Positions 1-15,000 of a stretch of 64,000 bases of DNA are shown here, piece by piece (within the stretch, counting starts at the first letter, position 1; each line of letters begins with the position of its first letter). The translations under genes were made by a program, and so were the position numbers. The DNA comes from Temnothorax longispinosus (taxonomy: Eukaryota; Arthropoda; Insecta; Hymenoptera; Formicidae), in NCBI RefSeq assembly GCF_030848805.1, contig NC_092364.1:7130001-7194000 (forward strand). The letters run 5' to 3'. Under the pieces are notes generated by a model, which was not told the origin of the DNA, did no database searches, and worked only from the letters and a program-made list of their open reading frames with translations.

Positions 1-3000
1 GTGACGCGACATGTCGCCGATCTAAATTATATGGGACATAATATGCGCGACAAAATCAAGGCGGATTATCGATATGAAAAGAAAAGGAAGATGAAGAAAT
101 GAGAAATACACTTTAGTACATATTTTAAATTCAAATTTTGTATTTTTTAAATTTAAGATAGAGTTAGCTTTTAAGACACCTCAATTTCACGCGTGGTTTA
201 CGACAAATCGAGATAAATCCGTGCAAAGAAACGAATGTGTAACTTATATGCACGTTGTAGAAAATTCTATTTCCACAAATTTTACGTACACCAGTTGTAG
301 AAAATTATATTTGCACTGATCCCGTGTAAATCTTGACACTTGTGTGTTTCTCAAACTCTCGGCTCGCAGAAGCCGTGATCACGCGAAACGCAGCCTCGCG
401 TCGAGAAGGCCGCGGGTGATCCATGGATGCGAGCGCGCGCGCGCAAGAACATGGAAACACGACGACCGGGACAAACGAGCCGTGCTAACGCATATCCACC
501 TTCCGTATTTTGTCAGGCTCGTTTGCGGGCCGAACGGCCCGGGATACTTGAGTTAGCTGAAAAATTATGGCGATCCATTCTAGTTAGACGCACGAAGTAC
601 CCCGGACTACACGGGAGAGAAGGGGGGAGGAAGAGCAGATTCCCGCAGGCTCGTCCGGCTCGCGGGACATCAATGATCCATGACTCCCCTCGCCGGTCGG
701 GGCTAAATGATTTTACACAACGAAGGACCGTGCTGCTGCGTCGCAACTAACCCGATGCGTCTTGCTCCCGCAAATCATAGTGGGAAAATTCAGGGTGAAA
801 CAAAAGCCGCAGTATTGAAGTTGAAATCATTGATATTTCCGGGGGTTTAATTCGCGACGAGTCAATTTCAAGCATATTGCGAACATTTATGCGGACAATT
901 GACCGAATCCATAAACTAGACTTTCCTTAAAGTCGAGGAACAGTGTTTTTCGATTACATGTTTAATGTAAACTTCAGTATCTCTGGAACGTCATGTATAA
1001 AATATTTTGCGTAACACATTGGCGATTTAAGAACTGCATGGTTATTATAAGTTGTTTAGGCACGCGAGAACAATTCACAAAGAATTTAATTTTTTTTTAT
1101 AGATAAAAACTTATTTAAAAGATTTGATAAGGTCTAGTTAATTCGTTAACTTGACTATCGTCAACGCGCTGAAAGAAACGCGCTATGGATCGTTAAAGAT
1201 TCTTCGTGGCAAAATAAATAAAGAAATGGAGTCGGAAGTTACAATCATTACTGCATCTTCTCTGCAAAGGGAAAGTCACGCGAAGTCCTCGGAGAGAAAT
1301 ATATCTTCTAACGACTATGTGTGCAACCTCGTTGGCCGGCTATGTAGATAGTAAGTTTGTAGGATGCGCCGGCTATTTCCCCATGCGAGTTCTAAATATT
1401 TCCCGGTCTACAACCCTCCTCGCGCTCGTGGCGCAATATGTTCGTATATACGACTCGATTGGAACTCGATTGGAGAGGCGCATCGATTCGTTCCGATTTT
1501 ATCGAATTTAATTAGCGGATGAACAGCAATGGGCCTGAAGTGCAACAGCGGCAGTCGCCGATCCGAGCTGTGCTTGATCAAGCCGAGTAATGACGCTGAC
1601 GATCCACCGCGCCGGGTTGATTGATTCGTAAAAGGATCCACAAGAGCTCCGTGGAGATGGGGGAAACTGATACAATGACTTCCCGGTTAATGACGCGCGC
1701 GCTGTTAGGCGATCGGGCACGTAAGCTGAGACGACGGTTCTTAATCAACGATCCGCGCTGTAATTCGTCATCGACCAAACTATCGAACATGGTAACTGAT
1801 TTATGTATTTATGCGTTTGTAATGGATTTTATGAAGGAGAGACTAGTTTTCGCGCTGTCGCTGCCGTTGCTAATCGCATAATCCATAACGTATCATTAAG
1901 CGCTGATGCAGTATATGTGCGGCAGCCGTCTCTCGAACAAAAAACGGAACAACTTTAACTTGTTCTAATAATCGGCGTAATCGCCGGTGATTCTAGTAAC
2001 GACGCGCAATTACAGATTTTATCGACATTAGATCGGTGTCCTGCCATCTGATCTAATCATGTGTGACCATGCACACGTTCGGTATCAAATAATAATTTAG
2101 TATTAACTTGGTTTGGTTAGTATTAACTTGTTATTAATTGTACAACCAAAACGATCCTGTACTTAATGTGTTATAATTTTAAGTGATTGATATTATTTTT
2201 GTGACTCGTGTATGCAGTTATTAACTTCTGATGATAATTTTATTTTTTTTATTTAATTCTTGATATAATAATTAGATAAACGTTATTTTATCTTTTGTAA
2301 ACTTATATATCTTTACAGTTAATTTTCTGCTTATAGTTAAATGATGAACGCATCAAGATTTTGTTATTCATATTTAAAGCTATAAAGTTTATTTTGCATT
2401 CAATCATTTATCTCTATTACTTTGCGTCTGATTTTCTTTTATAATTTCTCTCTCCTCGGTCACGAAAATATAGTAATCATTAAAAATTTTTCCGCAACAA
2501 AGAATCGCGTTTCGAATTTATCCGCGCGAACTCGCGGCGAGATCGCAAAAGGAAGGAAGCGCACGAGACCTCGCGTATCTCCGTCAGCGAGGCACACCTG
2601 CCCGGTTTAGAGCGATGGCTACGACAGGAACACCCGGGCTAATGGCGGCACAGATTAATCTTGCAAATTTAATACCATAGTGCGGCCTCTAACGATGCTC
2701 GTCACTCTCATTCTCTCTCTTTCTCTCTATCCTCGTGTCGCGTATATTCGCCCGTTATACTCGCGAAGCGACGACCCGCCCTGCCCGCTCCGGGCCAACT
2801 CGTCGCGCGCGGGCCGAAAATTTAATTCGGTTATGAAACTCATTAAGTAATGCAGAAAACCCACACGAGGCGCACACCGGTGATAAATGACGGTGTCGTG
2901 TCGCCGGGCAGTATACACCGCGCTTAGACCGCGGCCGACAGCTGGGCCCCGTAGGATATACGCGCCGTGTATACGGCGCGTAGTAGTTTTAGATAAAGAG

Positions 3001-6000
3001 AGAGAACCCCCCGGCGGAATGCATTAATACAATTTGCCGTGCTATATCTACAGCTGTACGTGCTAATTATAATGTGATTTGCCCTTCGGAGGAACGTCGC
3101 CGCCGCCTGAAAAATGCGTCGCGCGCGCTACCGACGACGTGCCGTGATCTCGAGAACTCGCGAATGGAGACATTTCGAGTGTGTAATTCACGCGTGTGTC
3201 CCTGCACGCGGCGTATTGTCGGTGATATTATGGGATAATTGAAAACTAGACTGAAACAGCTTTTAATTTCTTTGTGCAGATACGAAATCTTCTTTTATAT
3301 TTTCAATTATTATTTAAAACATTTCGTCTTCTTACATTTTTTGTAATTAAAATATTTAAGGAGTGGAAGACGGTAGCACTGGATAGCGAGCTCTTCATTT
3401 TACGGCAAAAAGTTTTTACTGGCGCAACGTTATCCGAAGTGACTAATATATTCGATCACAAATATATCCCGGCTGAGGTGATATTTTTCGCAATAATTTC
3501 TTTACAGTGATTTTAAAGAGGATGCTTATACCTATTAGCATCAAAAGTTACATCGGTTGAAGGATCAAATGTCGTGATGATTAGAATTAATAAAGATAGC
3601 CAGTCGGTTGAATAAAAAAGCTTTATCATAACTGTGTTAATCCTTTAATGGCGAAGTAAAAGTTTCTGACTTTGTTTACTAACATATTGTCTATCAGTAA
3701 ACGTTGTTGACGCAAATTAATGCGCGCGAATGCGGAATCTCATCGACAAGCAGTCGTCGATAGGACCGTGTCAAGGCAATGCTCGAGAATCGTAATCCGG
3801 GACCGGAAATGTGACGCATAATAATGCAGGCGTACGTCGTTCGCCGTCGCATCATCGTCATCGTCGTTGACGCGGGTATAGTTCCAGCCGTCGATGTTGC
3901 ATTACAACAAAGAGGTTTGCAGATTTCTCATGGGTTCAGGGTCGGATACATCTCATGATGATTAGATAATATCCGTAATTATTGTCGGTAAGGAACGTAG
4001 CGCAAGTACGTTGTCATTGGCTTCTATTGGATCAAGAGAAGAGCAATACACAATAATAGAAAAATAGAAAAGCAAAAAAAAGAAGATATCTTCAAATATT
4101 CGTGATAATAAGACAGAATCTGAATTTTCAGAGGAAAAATCGCAAGATTTGCTTTATACGTTTATATTTTATAGACTTCGTATTCTTATAATTCAAGATC
4201 AAATATTAAAATTCTGAAGCGAAACGTAAAAACAGTGGAATTTGCCGAATGATTTAGCAAACTTCCCGGCTGTTAAACAGCTAATAAGCAACCACTAGAT
4301 AACGTCATAAAGCATACTACGAGGAAACGTACTTCGCGAAGTGCTCCCAGAAACTGGTCTCGGCTGCTCGGCGCGCGGCGGCGCGGCGGTGAAAAGCTTG
4401 TTTGGAGTCAACGGGAGACATCAGGCGTAATTACACCTGTACGCGCGTACTTTTGAACGACTCTCGAGTTGATTCGCGTCGCGAAAGGCCGGTGCAAGTT
4501 AGCGATAGAGCAAATCACGTTTGTGCGTAATGCGTGACCGTGGTAATTAACTCGACGACGTATATCTGTCGCCACGAAAATTGCGAGAGGAGAATGATGT
4601 TCGGTTTACAAGATTGCGCGCGCGCGCGCGCGTGGTCTTATTCCCGGCAAAATGCTTTACGCGATAAAATAGAGTATAGAGCACATCGACGAACGATCTC
4701 TAGACCTATTCTTAAAACGTTTTATTATAACATTGAGGCTCGTATCTGCGAGGGGCGTCCCAGATCTACGTTATTCTTAGCGTCTAGGCTACGGTATAAA
4801 AAAAAAACGAAGAAAGAAATATTTTCCTCTTGTGTTCCCCCGATTAAGACTCCGCAGTAAACGAACGTTTTACGTGACTCGGGAAGAACTCGCCACGAGA
4901 CTGTCCTGTCATTAAAAACGTACAGATTGGCACTCGTAATAAAACGGAATAATCAGTGCGGGCCCGAACCGAGAGAAGAATGCCGCTACCGTGATGTAAT
5001 CTAATGATTCGGCGATGACTCACTATTAGCGAGTTAATTAGCGATGGGTACAAATTGTGCTGCGTTGCACACACACATGTGTATCCGCCGACGTGTGTGC
5101 GACGTGCATTCTGCGAACACATTGTGTTCGCGCAACGTGTAATCTGTCCGTAATTGCGCCCGCTACGTACTCCGTATTTTGCGTTATCGTAATGGCGAAT
5201 ACCAAGTCAGAGTGTCATCAAGGAGAATATGTTTTCTGTGCTTATGAATTCCGATAAATACGCTATGAGCTGTTCCCAAAGTGGCGCTGTCCTTTACGTT
5301 CTGCGTGAATTTCCATAAAAGAATAGAAGCCGAATCTCAACGAGGTCTCAGCGCCCTCAGCGGTGAAGCGAAGAAGCTAGCGTAAAGAAATTTCTTAACC
5401 ACGTATTGCTTTTTATTTGTATAAATCGCTGGCGGGGAGTACTTACCAGCCTCATAATGACTATCGCGCTGATATCCGCAATGACGAATATTTCCGTTTT
5501 ACGTATGCAGCGGCAACCACACCCTCGCTACTTCGGATATTCTTTTTTTTTTCGTTTCTTTTTTCACAAAAGCTTGACCGTATCGCGGCGCACGCCGCGC
5601 CAGTTGAACGACACCGCTCGTCGATTCCTGAGAAAGATTGACCGGTCGACGGTGCGGCGCGGCGGTGCGGCGAAAACAAAAATAAATTTCCACATACATA
5701 TGCTTTATTGGAGTTGCCCGTCTAAGGATAACAGTCTAGCGGCAGAGGGTCCGTCTCGTTGCGTAATGAGAGATTTTATCGCGGTTACAGGGATAGGGCG
5801 GGGCTACCGCGCTCATGCATTATCACCCCGCTTCTGTCTGACGGATTACTTTATATACGGTCAACGTGTGTATATATATATGCGCGGCCGTGCGTCATGA
5901 CTGTGTGTTTGCGCGCGCGCGGCGCCGCGCACTAAAGAGCGCTTGCAAAACTCTCCTGCCCGCCGCCGGACTCGATAAAAACTCCCGGTGTGTCTGACCG

Positions 6001-9000
6001 CCCGCCCTTCTCCAGTCTCGGGGTATCAGATCATACGCTGGAATTTGTATGGAAGTAAAAAAAAAGAAGGAAATGAAAGCGCGCCGATGACGGTTTCAAC
6101 CCGCGACCGAACTTGCGCGCGTACGCGAGCTTTCCGCATAAAGAGAAATTATTGCCTAATTACGATGTAATTATAAATCGTCGTTTGCCTGGATCGGAAA
6201 TCTCGTGGAGGCTGCTCCAGAATTATGTTCTTGATCTTGTTTATAATGATAAACTCGAAACTATTGCAGATATTAAAAGATAAAAAGCATGAGGATAGTG
6301 TAATTTTTTAAATAAGTTATAAACGAAGGGTTGTGAATTAATTAAAAAATTAAGTATCAATGTTGAAGACGAGAGAACTGAGGAAATGTAATGTATACCG
6401 CGTCTCATACAAAACGACGACATACGCGATAATAGATTTTGTAGGGTACACTTCATAATTCGCGAATTGCGAGATTCGCTTACGTAACTCGTTATCCATG
6501 CTGATTAATGAGAAGGGGTTGCCTGGGTTATCCAACAGAAATCCACTTACTTGCAGAGAACTAATAACGCGTATTGCTCTTACTGAAATAGCATCTACTT
6601 TGTGAGTTATGAAAGTCTACACTACGTCGAGAACATGTCTTAATAAATAATTCAGATATAGATATATTGTACATATATCGCAAGTACGAGTACAAGTAAT
6701 ACGATAAATATTTCTAAAAAATTTCTAAAAAAAAATAGATAAAAACCACCTATCACTAGCCTTTATACATACGAGACGTTTATAATTTTTTCCTTCTAAA
6801 GTTTCCTTAATTTGATTAGCGAACGATCGATCTGTCTTTATCTTATTTACATAGCCGTGTGAAAAAAAAATTAGAAATCTGAGCGTGTCGGTCCTAATCG
6901 AAAGCTTTTACAACAGAAAATATCGCGCCCTCATTATCCGTGAAGATCTGACGGCTTCCGAATTCTGTGTGGCCGAGCACACGTCCGAGCATCGATAAAT
7001 GGGTGTATCTATACGCGGTGCGCGGTGTATCGTGGCTCAGGTAATACCTGTAATCATCCCCGTGTGGCAATATCGTGCGGTGAGCAGAAAACGAGAGAAA
7101 GCGAGAGAGAGACAAAGAGACAGTGGGAAAGAAATGGGGAGAGGGAGGACATATAATGCGACCTTGCACGGTGCGTGGTGCACCATAAAAGATCCCCGGC
7201 GATACACGTTCACCCACGTGCAACGGCACGACCGCGCCGGGCGGCGATGCCGACATTGTGACGTTTTTCCCCGACGACCCCGGACGACGTCGGACAACCG
7301 GTATGCAGAAACACGGGAACGGTAATTGGGGTGCGCTCCCGTAAATTCGCAATCGGCGATACGCGCCCGCGATCGTTCGTCAGTCGGACGGACGGACGGG
7401 TTAATAGTCTCTCTTTCTCTTCTCGCACACATCGCGCGGAGCCAGACCGCGCATTAACTCCACGTCGAACGCAATCAACAGAGCAACGTTTCCTCCGATC
7501 TGTCGTCCGCATTGCCGAGGCGAAAGTTCCCGGCAGACACACCTTCGTACATCATTTTCGTTGACTTGCAGGAAAATCTAGTGCCTTTTCTTATTCACAA
7601 TTGAGAAACTGAAAAAAATATCTTTGTTCTAAGAGCCTCGTAACAAATGGGTTTTTATTTTTGTAGAGCAATTTTCTTCTCTCGAAATTGTTTCCTAATT
7701 ATGCTGCGGTTAAATACATCGTCTTGCAACTTTATTTATCTTGATCTAAAATATAGCTCCAGATCAATCTTGATTATAATAATAAAATGATTAGTTATTA
7801 TTAGATTAACAAAAATGATAGGATGCTCTCTAAAGGAGCGCTCTAAAGGAGGCTCTTGCATATTCTTTTTAATCATCTACGATTCTCTTGTCGTAATTAA
7901 TTAAAATATAGGTAAACCTAATTATAAAGTATTACTAACACATTTTTATCTATTATCATTTTGAAAAATCAGAAAATACTGATAATAAAATGCAACTTTA
8001 GGAAAATTCAGAGATATATAAAAAAGTATTCTGCGTGCTTACTTCATATATGCAATTTTTTGTTTTATTTATCTTATTTATCTGACAATGAGTTATATAC
8101 TCCATTACATGCGCGTGCGCATAGCAAAAAATGTGTGAATCGCAAATCACAAAAGCAGATACAATGACTATACTGGAATAGGCAAGTAAGAATGCCTATT
8201 CTTACTTGGGCATTCTTAAGAAACATGGAATGCAGTGAGAACAGGAAAAGTATTTATACAGCCGTGATTACGTAGATATTTCATAGTCATCAACACATCT
8301 CTCTCGAGTCTCTCGATTAAAGTGGGTGAAACGTACATAAATTACTAATGTCTGCACAGCGAAGCTTATTACAGGAGTATAATGTCTAATAGCACGTTTT
8401 TAAATTACGTTGTTAAGCTAATTAGCTAAGCTCTTATTATATTTAACTACGCTGGAAGAGAACATCTTCTTTGTGAGACAAATCTTTCGAAAGGAGCTTA
8501 CGCAGATCGTAGATATTGCACACATATTATTTTTTATACTTCTTTGTTGCTCAGAGGTTAAATAATGTAATTAAATAATATTTGATAGATCCTTTATGGC
8601 ATATGTAAGTTGCAACTTTCATGCACTCTATATATTAAATACAAATGTTTTTTTTACCATAATTGATACAATAAATTCCTTTTAAGGGTGAAGGTATTAA
8701 TAATATACTTAATTGCAATAAAACTTTTCCAATCTACGTCGCATAGTTACAATATGCCAAAATGCACTGAAATAATTTCTTTTTGTAACTTCAATTACAT
8801 ATATTTTTTGAAAATTGTGATGTGGTGGAGCAATTTGGTAAACGGGATCGTATTCAGCGTCTAAAAGACTACGAGAAACGATTATGTTCGTTCTTGTGTA
8901 TTTTTTCTTTTTTGTTGAACGGAGTAATCGCGGAGCACGTACAATCTGCGCGAAACGGAAACGATGATATTAAGAAATGCTAATATAAAATATCAAAAAA

Positions 9001-12000
9001 TTATCATAAATCTAATTAAATACTTTTTTTACATAATGTATGAATGCCTAACGCGGAGGTAACTCCTCGCCCAGTAGTCTCGAGGTATACGGCTTTCGCG
9101 TCATGATGGACGAGGAGTCGCGAGTCGGAGGTGTCCTCAGGAAACCGAGGGTCGTTGATTTTGCCAGTGTATCGTCCTGACAGGGGCCCGGTGCCTCTAA
9201 AAACTCGCCAACTGACCTGACGAAAAGCACTTCGTCTCCCTTATCGTGGCTGGTCATTCGTTTCCGCGACACAATCGGCCCCGCCGGGCCGCGCCGCGCG
9301 CCGGTCCGGCCGGTCGCAAAGAACAAGTGTATTAGCACGCTAATCTGCGTGCCTCGTGCTTAATCTTTAATATTCGCTTCCTCCTCCCCTTCCCGGCTTC
9401 AACCCTCTCTCCGCTTACTTTAAGCTCGTTCCCGTTCGGCGCTCCTGACTCAGCAGGAATCCAAAGGCGGCAGCCTGACGCGTGCAATGTCTTTGCGCGC
9501 GTATCCTCAACGTGCATTTGCATGTATAGCCACGAAGGATTTTCGCAGCCATGTCACTTCCCCTTAATCCCACGGGACTAAAGAGTTCCGCGCGATACCG
9601 CTGAAAATCTTCCGGCTGAAAGAACCGGCCCGACCGTGATGTACGGCCTCGTTCACGAGGAAATTTGGCGAACGTTCTTGGAAGAGGGCCGTTGTCGTGG
9701 TGTTCACGTGGCTGCGCGCTAAAGAAAATAATAATTATGATCTTTAAATTATGCGCGCCGCGTTAAAGTGGAATGTTATACTGTTTGACGTGCGATGGAA
9801 AGGGGAAGAAATGAAAGCTACGATCGGTATCTATCTCACAGTGTATACTGTATTAAAGAAATCCACACTCTATAATTATTTCTGAGAGATGCCAGTGTAC
9901 GATTATATAATTACGTTGCATTATTATTTTAATGTTGCCGTATAAATAAGAAAAACAAAAAAGGTTACACGGTCCGTGAATATATGATTCGTTATTAATG
10001 CTAAACGGACAAAACATATATATATAGCTATGTATGTTTTCACAAACATCGCTTTACACACGCGATTATTTTTTTTACCAACGTCATATAAAATCTTTTT
10101 GTTTATTAATCTTTTTCTTAAATTTCAGGATTTCTTCAGATATGCCAGTTTAACATTTTCTGATACTTCGTTATTATCGCGTTTTTCTTTCGAATTAACG
10201 GGACTTCACGCAAACATTGCACGTTGACACGTTTATTGCGAGCTGCACACACATCCCGTGACCGTCGTAATTACAAAACGAAACGAATGGCCTGCCCTCC
10301 CAAATCACACCGACGGACGCGGACGTCGCTCTCTCCGCGTGACATCGGAAACAATCTAACGGGTGGTCGGGCGCGTCCAGTGGGCATCAGTTAATGTTGG
10401 GCGCGCTTGTTAATACACGTCGTGTCTCGCGGCACACCGACTCCATCAATCATCGATCGATTATGCGATCGGGAGATAATCACTTATTTAACCGTTCACT
10501 TAGTCCGGTTCGCACGACCGCCGGCCGCGGTCGACGCCGGTGGCGGCGGGGTGCGTAAAACGCCAAGTCACCACGAGAAAGGTAGGTAGGTAGGAAAGGC
10601 ACCCCTGAGGAGCAGCGTCATTATTTGCACTTCAAAGACGTCTATATAAATGAGGGCGGCGGTGCTTAATGAAGCGACCGGGCGATCGTATAGGGACGAT
10701 CTAATGAAAACGGTCGTTGACGCGGGCGACGGGTGAGAGCGTGTGGAATTCCGATCCTGGCTTTCGTGATTATAAACAAATCAGGATTTACTAACAAAAA
10801 AAAAGATAGAAAGACAATGAACTTTGTACTTCGTGCGTTTATTTTATACGAAATAATATTGAGAAAAGACTTTCACACAGAAACTTCACAGATTTTATTA
10901 GGCCCATGCAAATTCTTTAGTCATTGATTAATTTGAAGGCATAGATATAAATCTAAGGTTATTTAATATAAACGTAACTAATACTAAAACGTATATATAT
11001 ATATATATTTATGTTTATATGATTTTGGAACGTTTTGCGTTTTTTAATCCTGAATTTTATTCCTTTTCTTATTTAAATTAGAGTGTCACGAACTGACGAG
11101 GAGAATTATTTCGTCCGTTTTTGGGTCAATACATTTAAGTACTTTACCCGGGATTTGGACTAGGTTGGGTGATTAATCGGGGCCGAAAAGATGTCGTAGT
11201 TTATAAGTTTTGTAACGAGGGAGGGGGGGGATCACAGGTTTATTTACAAAATTGAAATTAGAAAAATTGATTTTTAAAATCTAGAGAAATAAAGTTTAGT
11301 AATATAGAACTTTTTGAATTACGTCACCTTATCTGTTTGTAAATTCTTCAGTAGGAAAGGCAAAGTGGGAAAAGATCCTGATTAGATTGCTTGATTGAAA
11401 TTTAATCTTCTTCAATTGTGTTTTTTGCTCCTTTTTCTAGGCATGGAAGAAGGATGATGATGATTGATTCTTTTAATTCCTAAGTGGAATATGGGGCCTC
11501 TAAGGAGGTTTCAGTAATAATCGCTTTAAATTCAAATGTGCGGGTGATTGGTCCATAGCATCCTGGTATAGTGGCAAATGAAGGATTACACTTATAGCAA
11601 TTGTCAGCTATGTGTAGATCAACGGTTTAACTCTTCCGAAAGACGGAGCCCAGTTTCTGAGAGTCTCTGGTAGTTTACCGTCAGAAATCGGATAAATAGT
11701 CTTTAAATTCGATTTATTTATTAAAAGACTCTAAATTTAAATTTTGTCCGTACGTGACAAGAGCATTTCTTATTTTTACAAGACGCGTGTTTTGTAAAAA
11801 TTTGCAAATCTTGAACGATTAAGTTATAGACGCGTTAAAAATGACCGGCACTTGTGACTTCAGTATAGCGAACACCGCGCGAGCTCTTCCGCCTCGGTGG
11901 CGGAGGGATTCTCACATCTTGCGGCGACGATAATTTCTAAAAATAACGCGTTACATTCAATTGCGCCAATTTCCAGCGGCTCATTGACGCTCGTGTGCGG

Positions 12001-15000
12001 CAAGCGTGGGCGATAAAGTTACGCACCATCGCGAGGCCGATACCACGGGCGTAAACATCTGATGAGGAGAGAGCACGAGCGTTTTCCCCAAGCGCGCCAT
12101 TCCGCTCTCGCGCTGGACGCTCCCCGCGCGGCGTTCTGATTGGCCTCCGCCTCCGCTTTTAGATCCCGCCGCTTCCTGCGTTCCTCTCCGGCGAGTATAT
12201 ATATATATATGTTCATAAACTGACCTTGCCGGAGGAAGTATAATTATTATTACTGATTGCACCGGCGCGCGGCGGCGCGGCGCATCGCGATGGCGCGACC
12301 TCCCCGCGCTCGAAACGCTCCATGTTCTCCGCCGTGGTGCGACGGGAGAGATTGCATCTGCGCGTCCGTCGCCCGTTATTTTCCGTTCTTTTTATATCTC
12401 TCTTTTTCTCTTTTCCTCTCTTTTCCGCCCTCATTAAGTTTCGCCCTCAACGGCGATTACGCTTGTTGCGCCCGCGAGCAACGTTTTTCCGGCGAGTTTC
12501 ACACATCTCCTCACGCTCCCGCGCGGGTTGTTGTTAACTCCATCTGTTATCGATATAACCGTGCTTTAAGTATGATTATATACTTAAAGCGTGAGGACAA
12601 ACGGGGGAATTAAGTTAATATCGATGTGTGTGATTAAAGCTCGCGCGTTAATAATTGCAGTGACTCTTTTGAATAATGCTTCTTTCTTCTTCGCACACTT
12701 CCTGCACATCCACCTAGGATGTTAAAGATCTTTGACTGCGACAATCCTACGTCAATCAATCCTCGTTTTATTTTCTGAAATGCCGCGCAAACATTCCACA
12801 TCATTCGGCACGTATCCCGCAAAAGCGTTTCCGTTTGCCTTATTGTTACCGCTTCAAACATCCTCGCGTATTTCGTCGCGAAGAAGCCATTGTTTCAGGA
12901 AGCATTAGGCATGGTCGTTAGATCCGAATGACCGGTGCGGTGGGCCCCCCGTCCGGGTTCACGGCAATCGAAAATCGGATTGCCCGATCGACCGATGGTG
13001 CATGCCGGATACGCACGTGCGTATATATATATATATCCCAGAAACATCGCTCGTATCCGCGCATCCTGCGGTCATTCCGACGACAGTCGTCCTAATGGAT
13101 CCCGTCCCAGAGGGTCGCATGGCGGTGACGCCGCCGCCGTGCGCTTCACGACATTGCGTGCGACTATTTACCGAGTGACCGTTGCACCCTGCTCTCGCAC
13201 ATCTCCCGGTTCACGCATCGCTGCTCCGCGATACTAACCGCCGCCCGTTTAATGCTCCTCACGGCGCGGCGATCTCTCGGGTTTGCGCCTCGCGGAATTG
13301 GAACGTTAGTCCAACCGCATCCCCGTTTAACGAGGAGAAAAGATGGTCATATCGGCCAAAATCTCTTATCATTTTGCGAGTTAATTGCAGTTATTATAAT
13401 TAATAGAATTATAATTAACTATATAATTTATAATTACAATGTTTAGTGAGGCGCGGATTGAGTGTAAGACGCTCCTAATCACGCATTAATGCTTTTTGTG
13501 TGTGAAAAGAGATTTTGAAAAAGAATAGCTAGATTTCTTTCTCGAGATAAGAGACGGAATTAATATTCCAATTATTAAGTATAAGCTTTATCAATACAAA
13601 TTTAATTGAGAAAAAGTATTTGAACATAGCGATTGAAAGACAGAAATGATTCGTCACCGTACGTGAGAGTGAAATCTGTAAAATGCGAGAAGGTAGACCT
13701 AAACAAATATCATTAATAATTCATTTACGGATCGAGGGAAGTTTAATTGAAACAGTGCTGAAAGTGATTTCGATAAAAGTTCAAGCTGGACGCTAGCGAT
13801 TATTCTTCAAAATACTTAAATAGAAAGGATTTCGTGTATATTTCCACGCTCTGCTTAAATATTTATATCTCAAGATAAGCCTCCATACGCAAACCTTCTC
13901 TTTGTTGCCTCATTCGTACTCGGCCATCGTAATTTCCATTTTATTACACAGCGTAGAGTAATTTACGCGTCAGTGTAGATAATGGATCGTGAAAGTAGGC
14001 CGAATTTTTTTTTCGTTAAAAATGTGCGCGCTTCTCCCTCTTTCTCTCTCGCGAGAACCCAAGGACTATCGATGTCCGAACAACTTAAGCGCAAGTGGAT
14101 TAACGACGGGCCCCAGAGAACGACGGCGCGGCGCCGCGATACATACGTGACAGGATGTGAGCGACACTTCCTTTTAAACCCTATAATACACCGCCGATCT
14201 GTTACAGTTTCACCTGCTTGCCTCCTGCTTAATATGCGCGCCATAATTAGAACATACGCGACCACACCGTCGTGTTAAATAATAAACCGGTCGCTTTCGT
14301 CGCCGTGACTTCAGCATGCGAGCGCGAGACAAAGCGCCGGCTTTCTGATTTGTTCGCTCTATATTCGTAATATCCATAATACAATTCGGTTTTAACCGAC
14401 TTTTACCTAACAGTATATTCTGATAGATCATGGCATACTTACTTTGTAAACTTTTTGAATTTTTGCAATATCTTCAAAATTGAAGAAAATATAGTACACG
14501 AAAATGTGCTGTGACGTCATAGTGTCGCTGCGAAATCTTTTGAAGTTGCCGCATCATCAAAGAAATTTTAGCGAGCTATAACTTTCTCAAATTTAGTTTT
14601 TTTTTTTAAATTTAAAAAGTACTAAAAATTGGCTTAGATTCTCTACATTAATTATGGATACCGCTTAATAAAAAAAATTTACGGAAGAACCGAATTTATA
14701 ACGTTGAAACAAATCTCTGTCTAATTGTAAGAAGTAGAAGAGTGCGAAACAAAGCTCATCTTCTTGAAATTTCCAAGTCTGCGAAATTTTAAAATCGCGA
14801 ATGCTGATTTTATAGATAAGTTAAATAATTTTATTATAGGTAAATTAAAAATAAATATGTATAGATAAGTTCATAATATTTAGACCGAAAGGCTTATTAA
14901 AGGATATATGCAGTTTTGTTCTTTTTTTTCATTCTTTTCACTTCTCCAGTAAGAATTGATAACATAAAATTTGGCAACGTATTGCGACTTCAATTTATCT

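Noticed and set aside
5406..5900. 164-codon open frame on the + strand
   Set aside because: Arg/Phe/Ser-rich, no domain, overlapped by open frames on the other strand; no splice-site or homology support.
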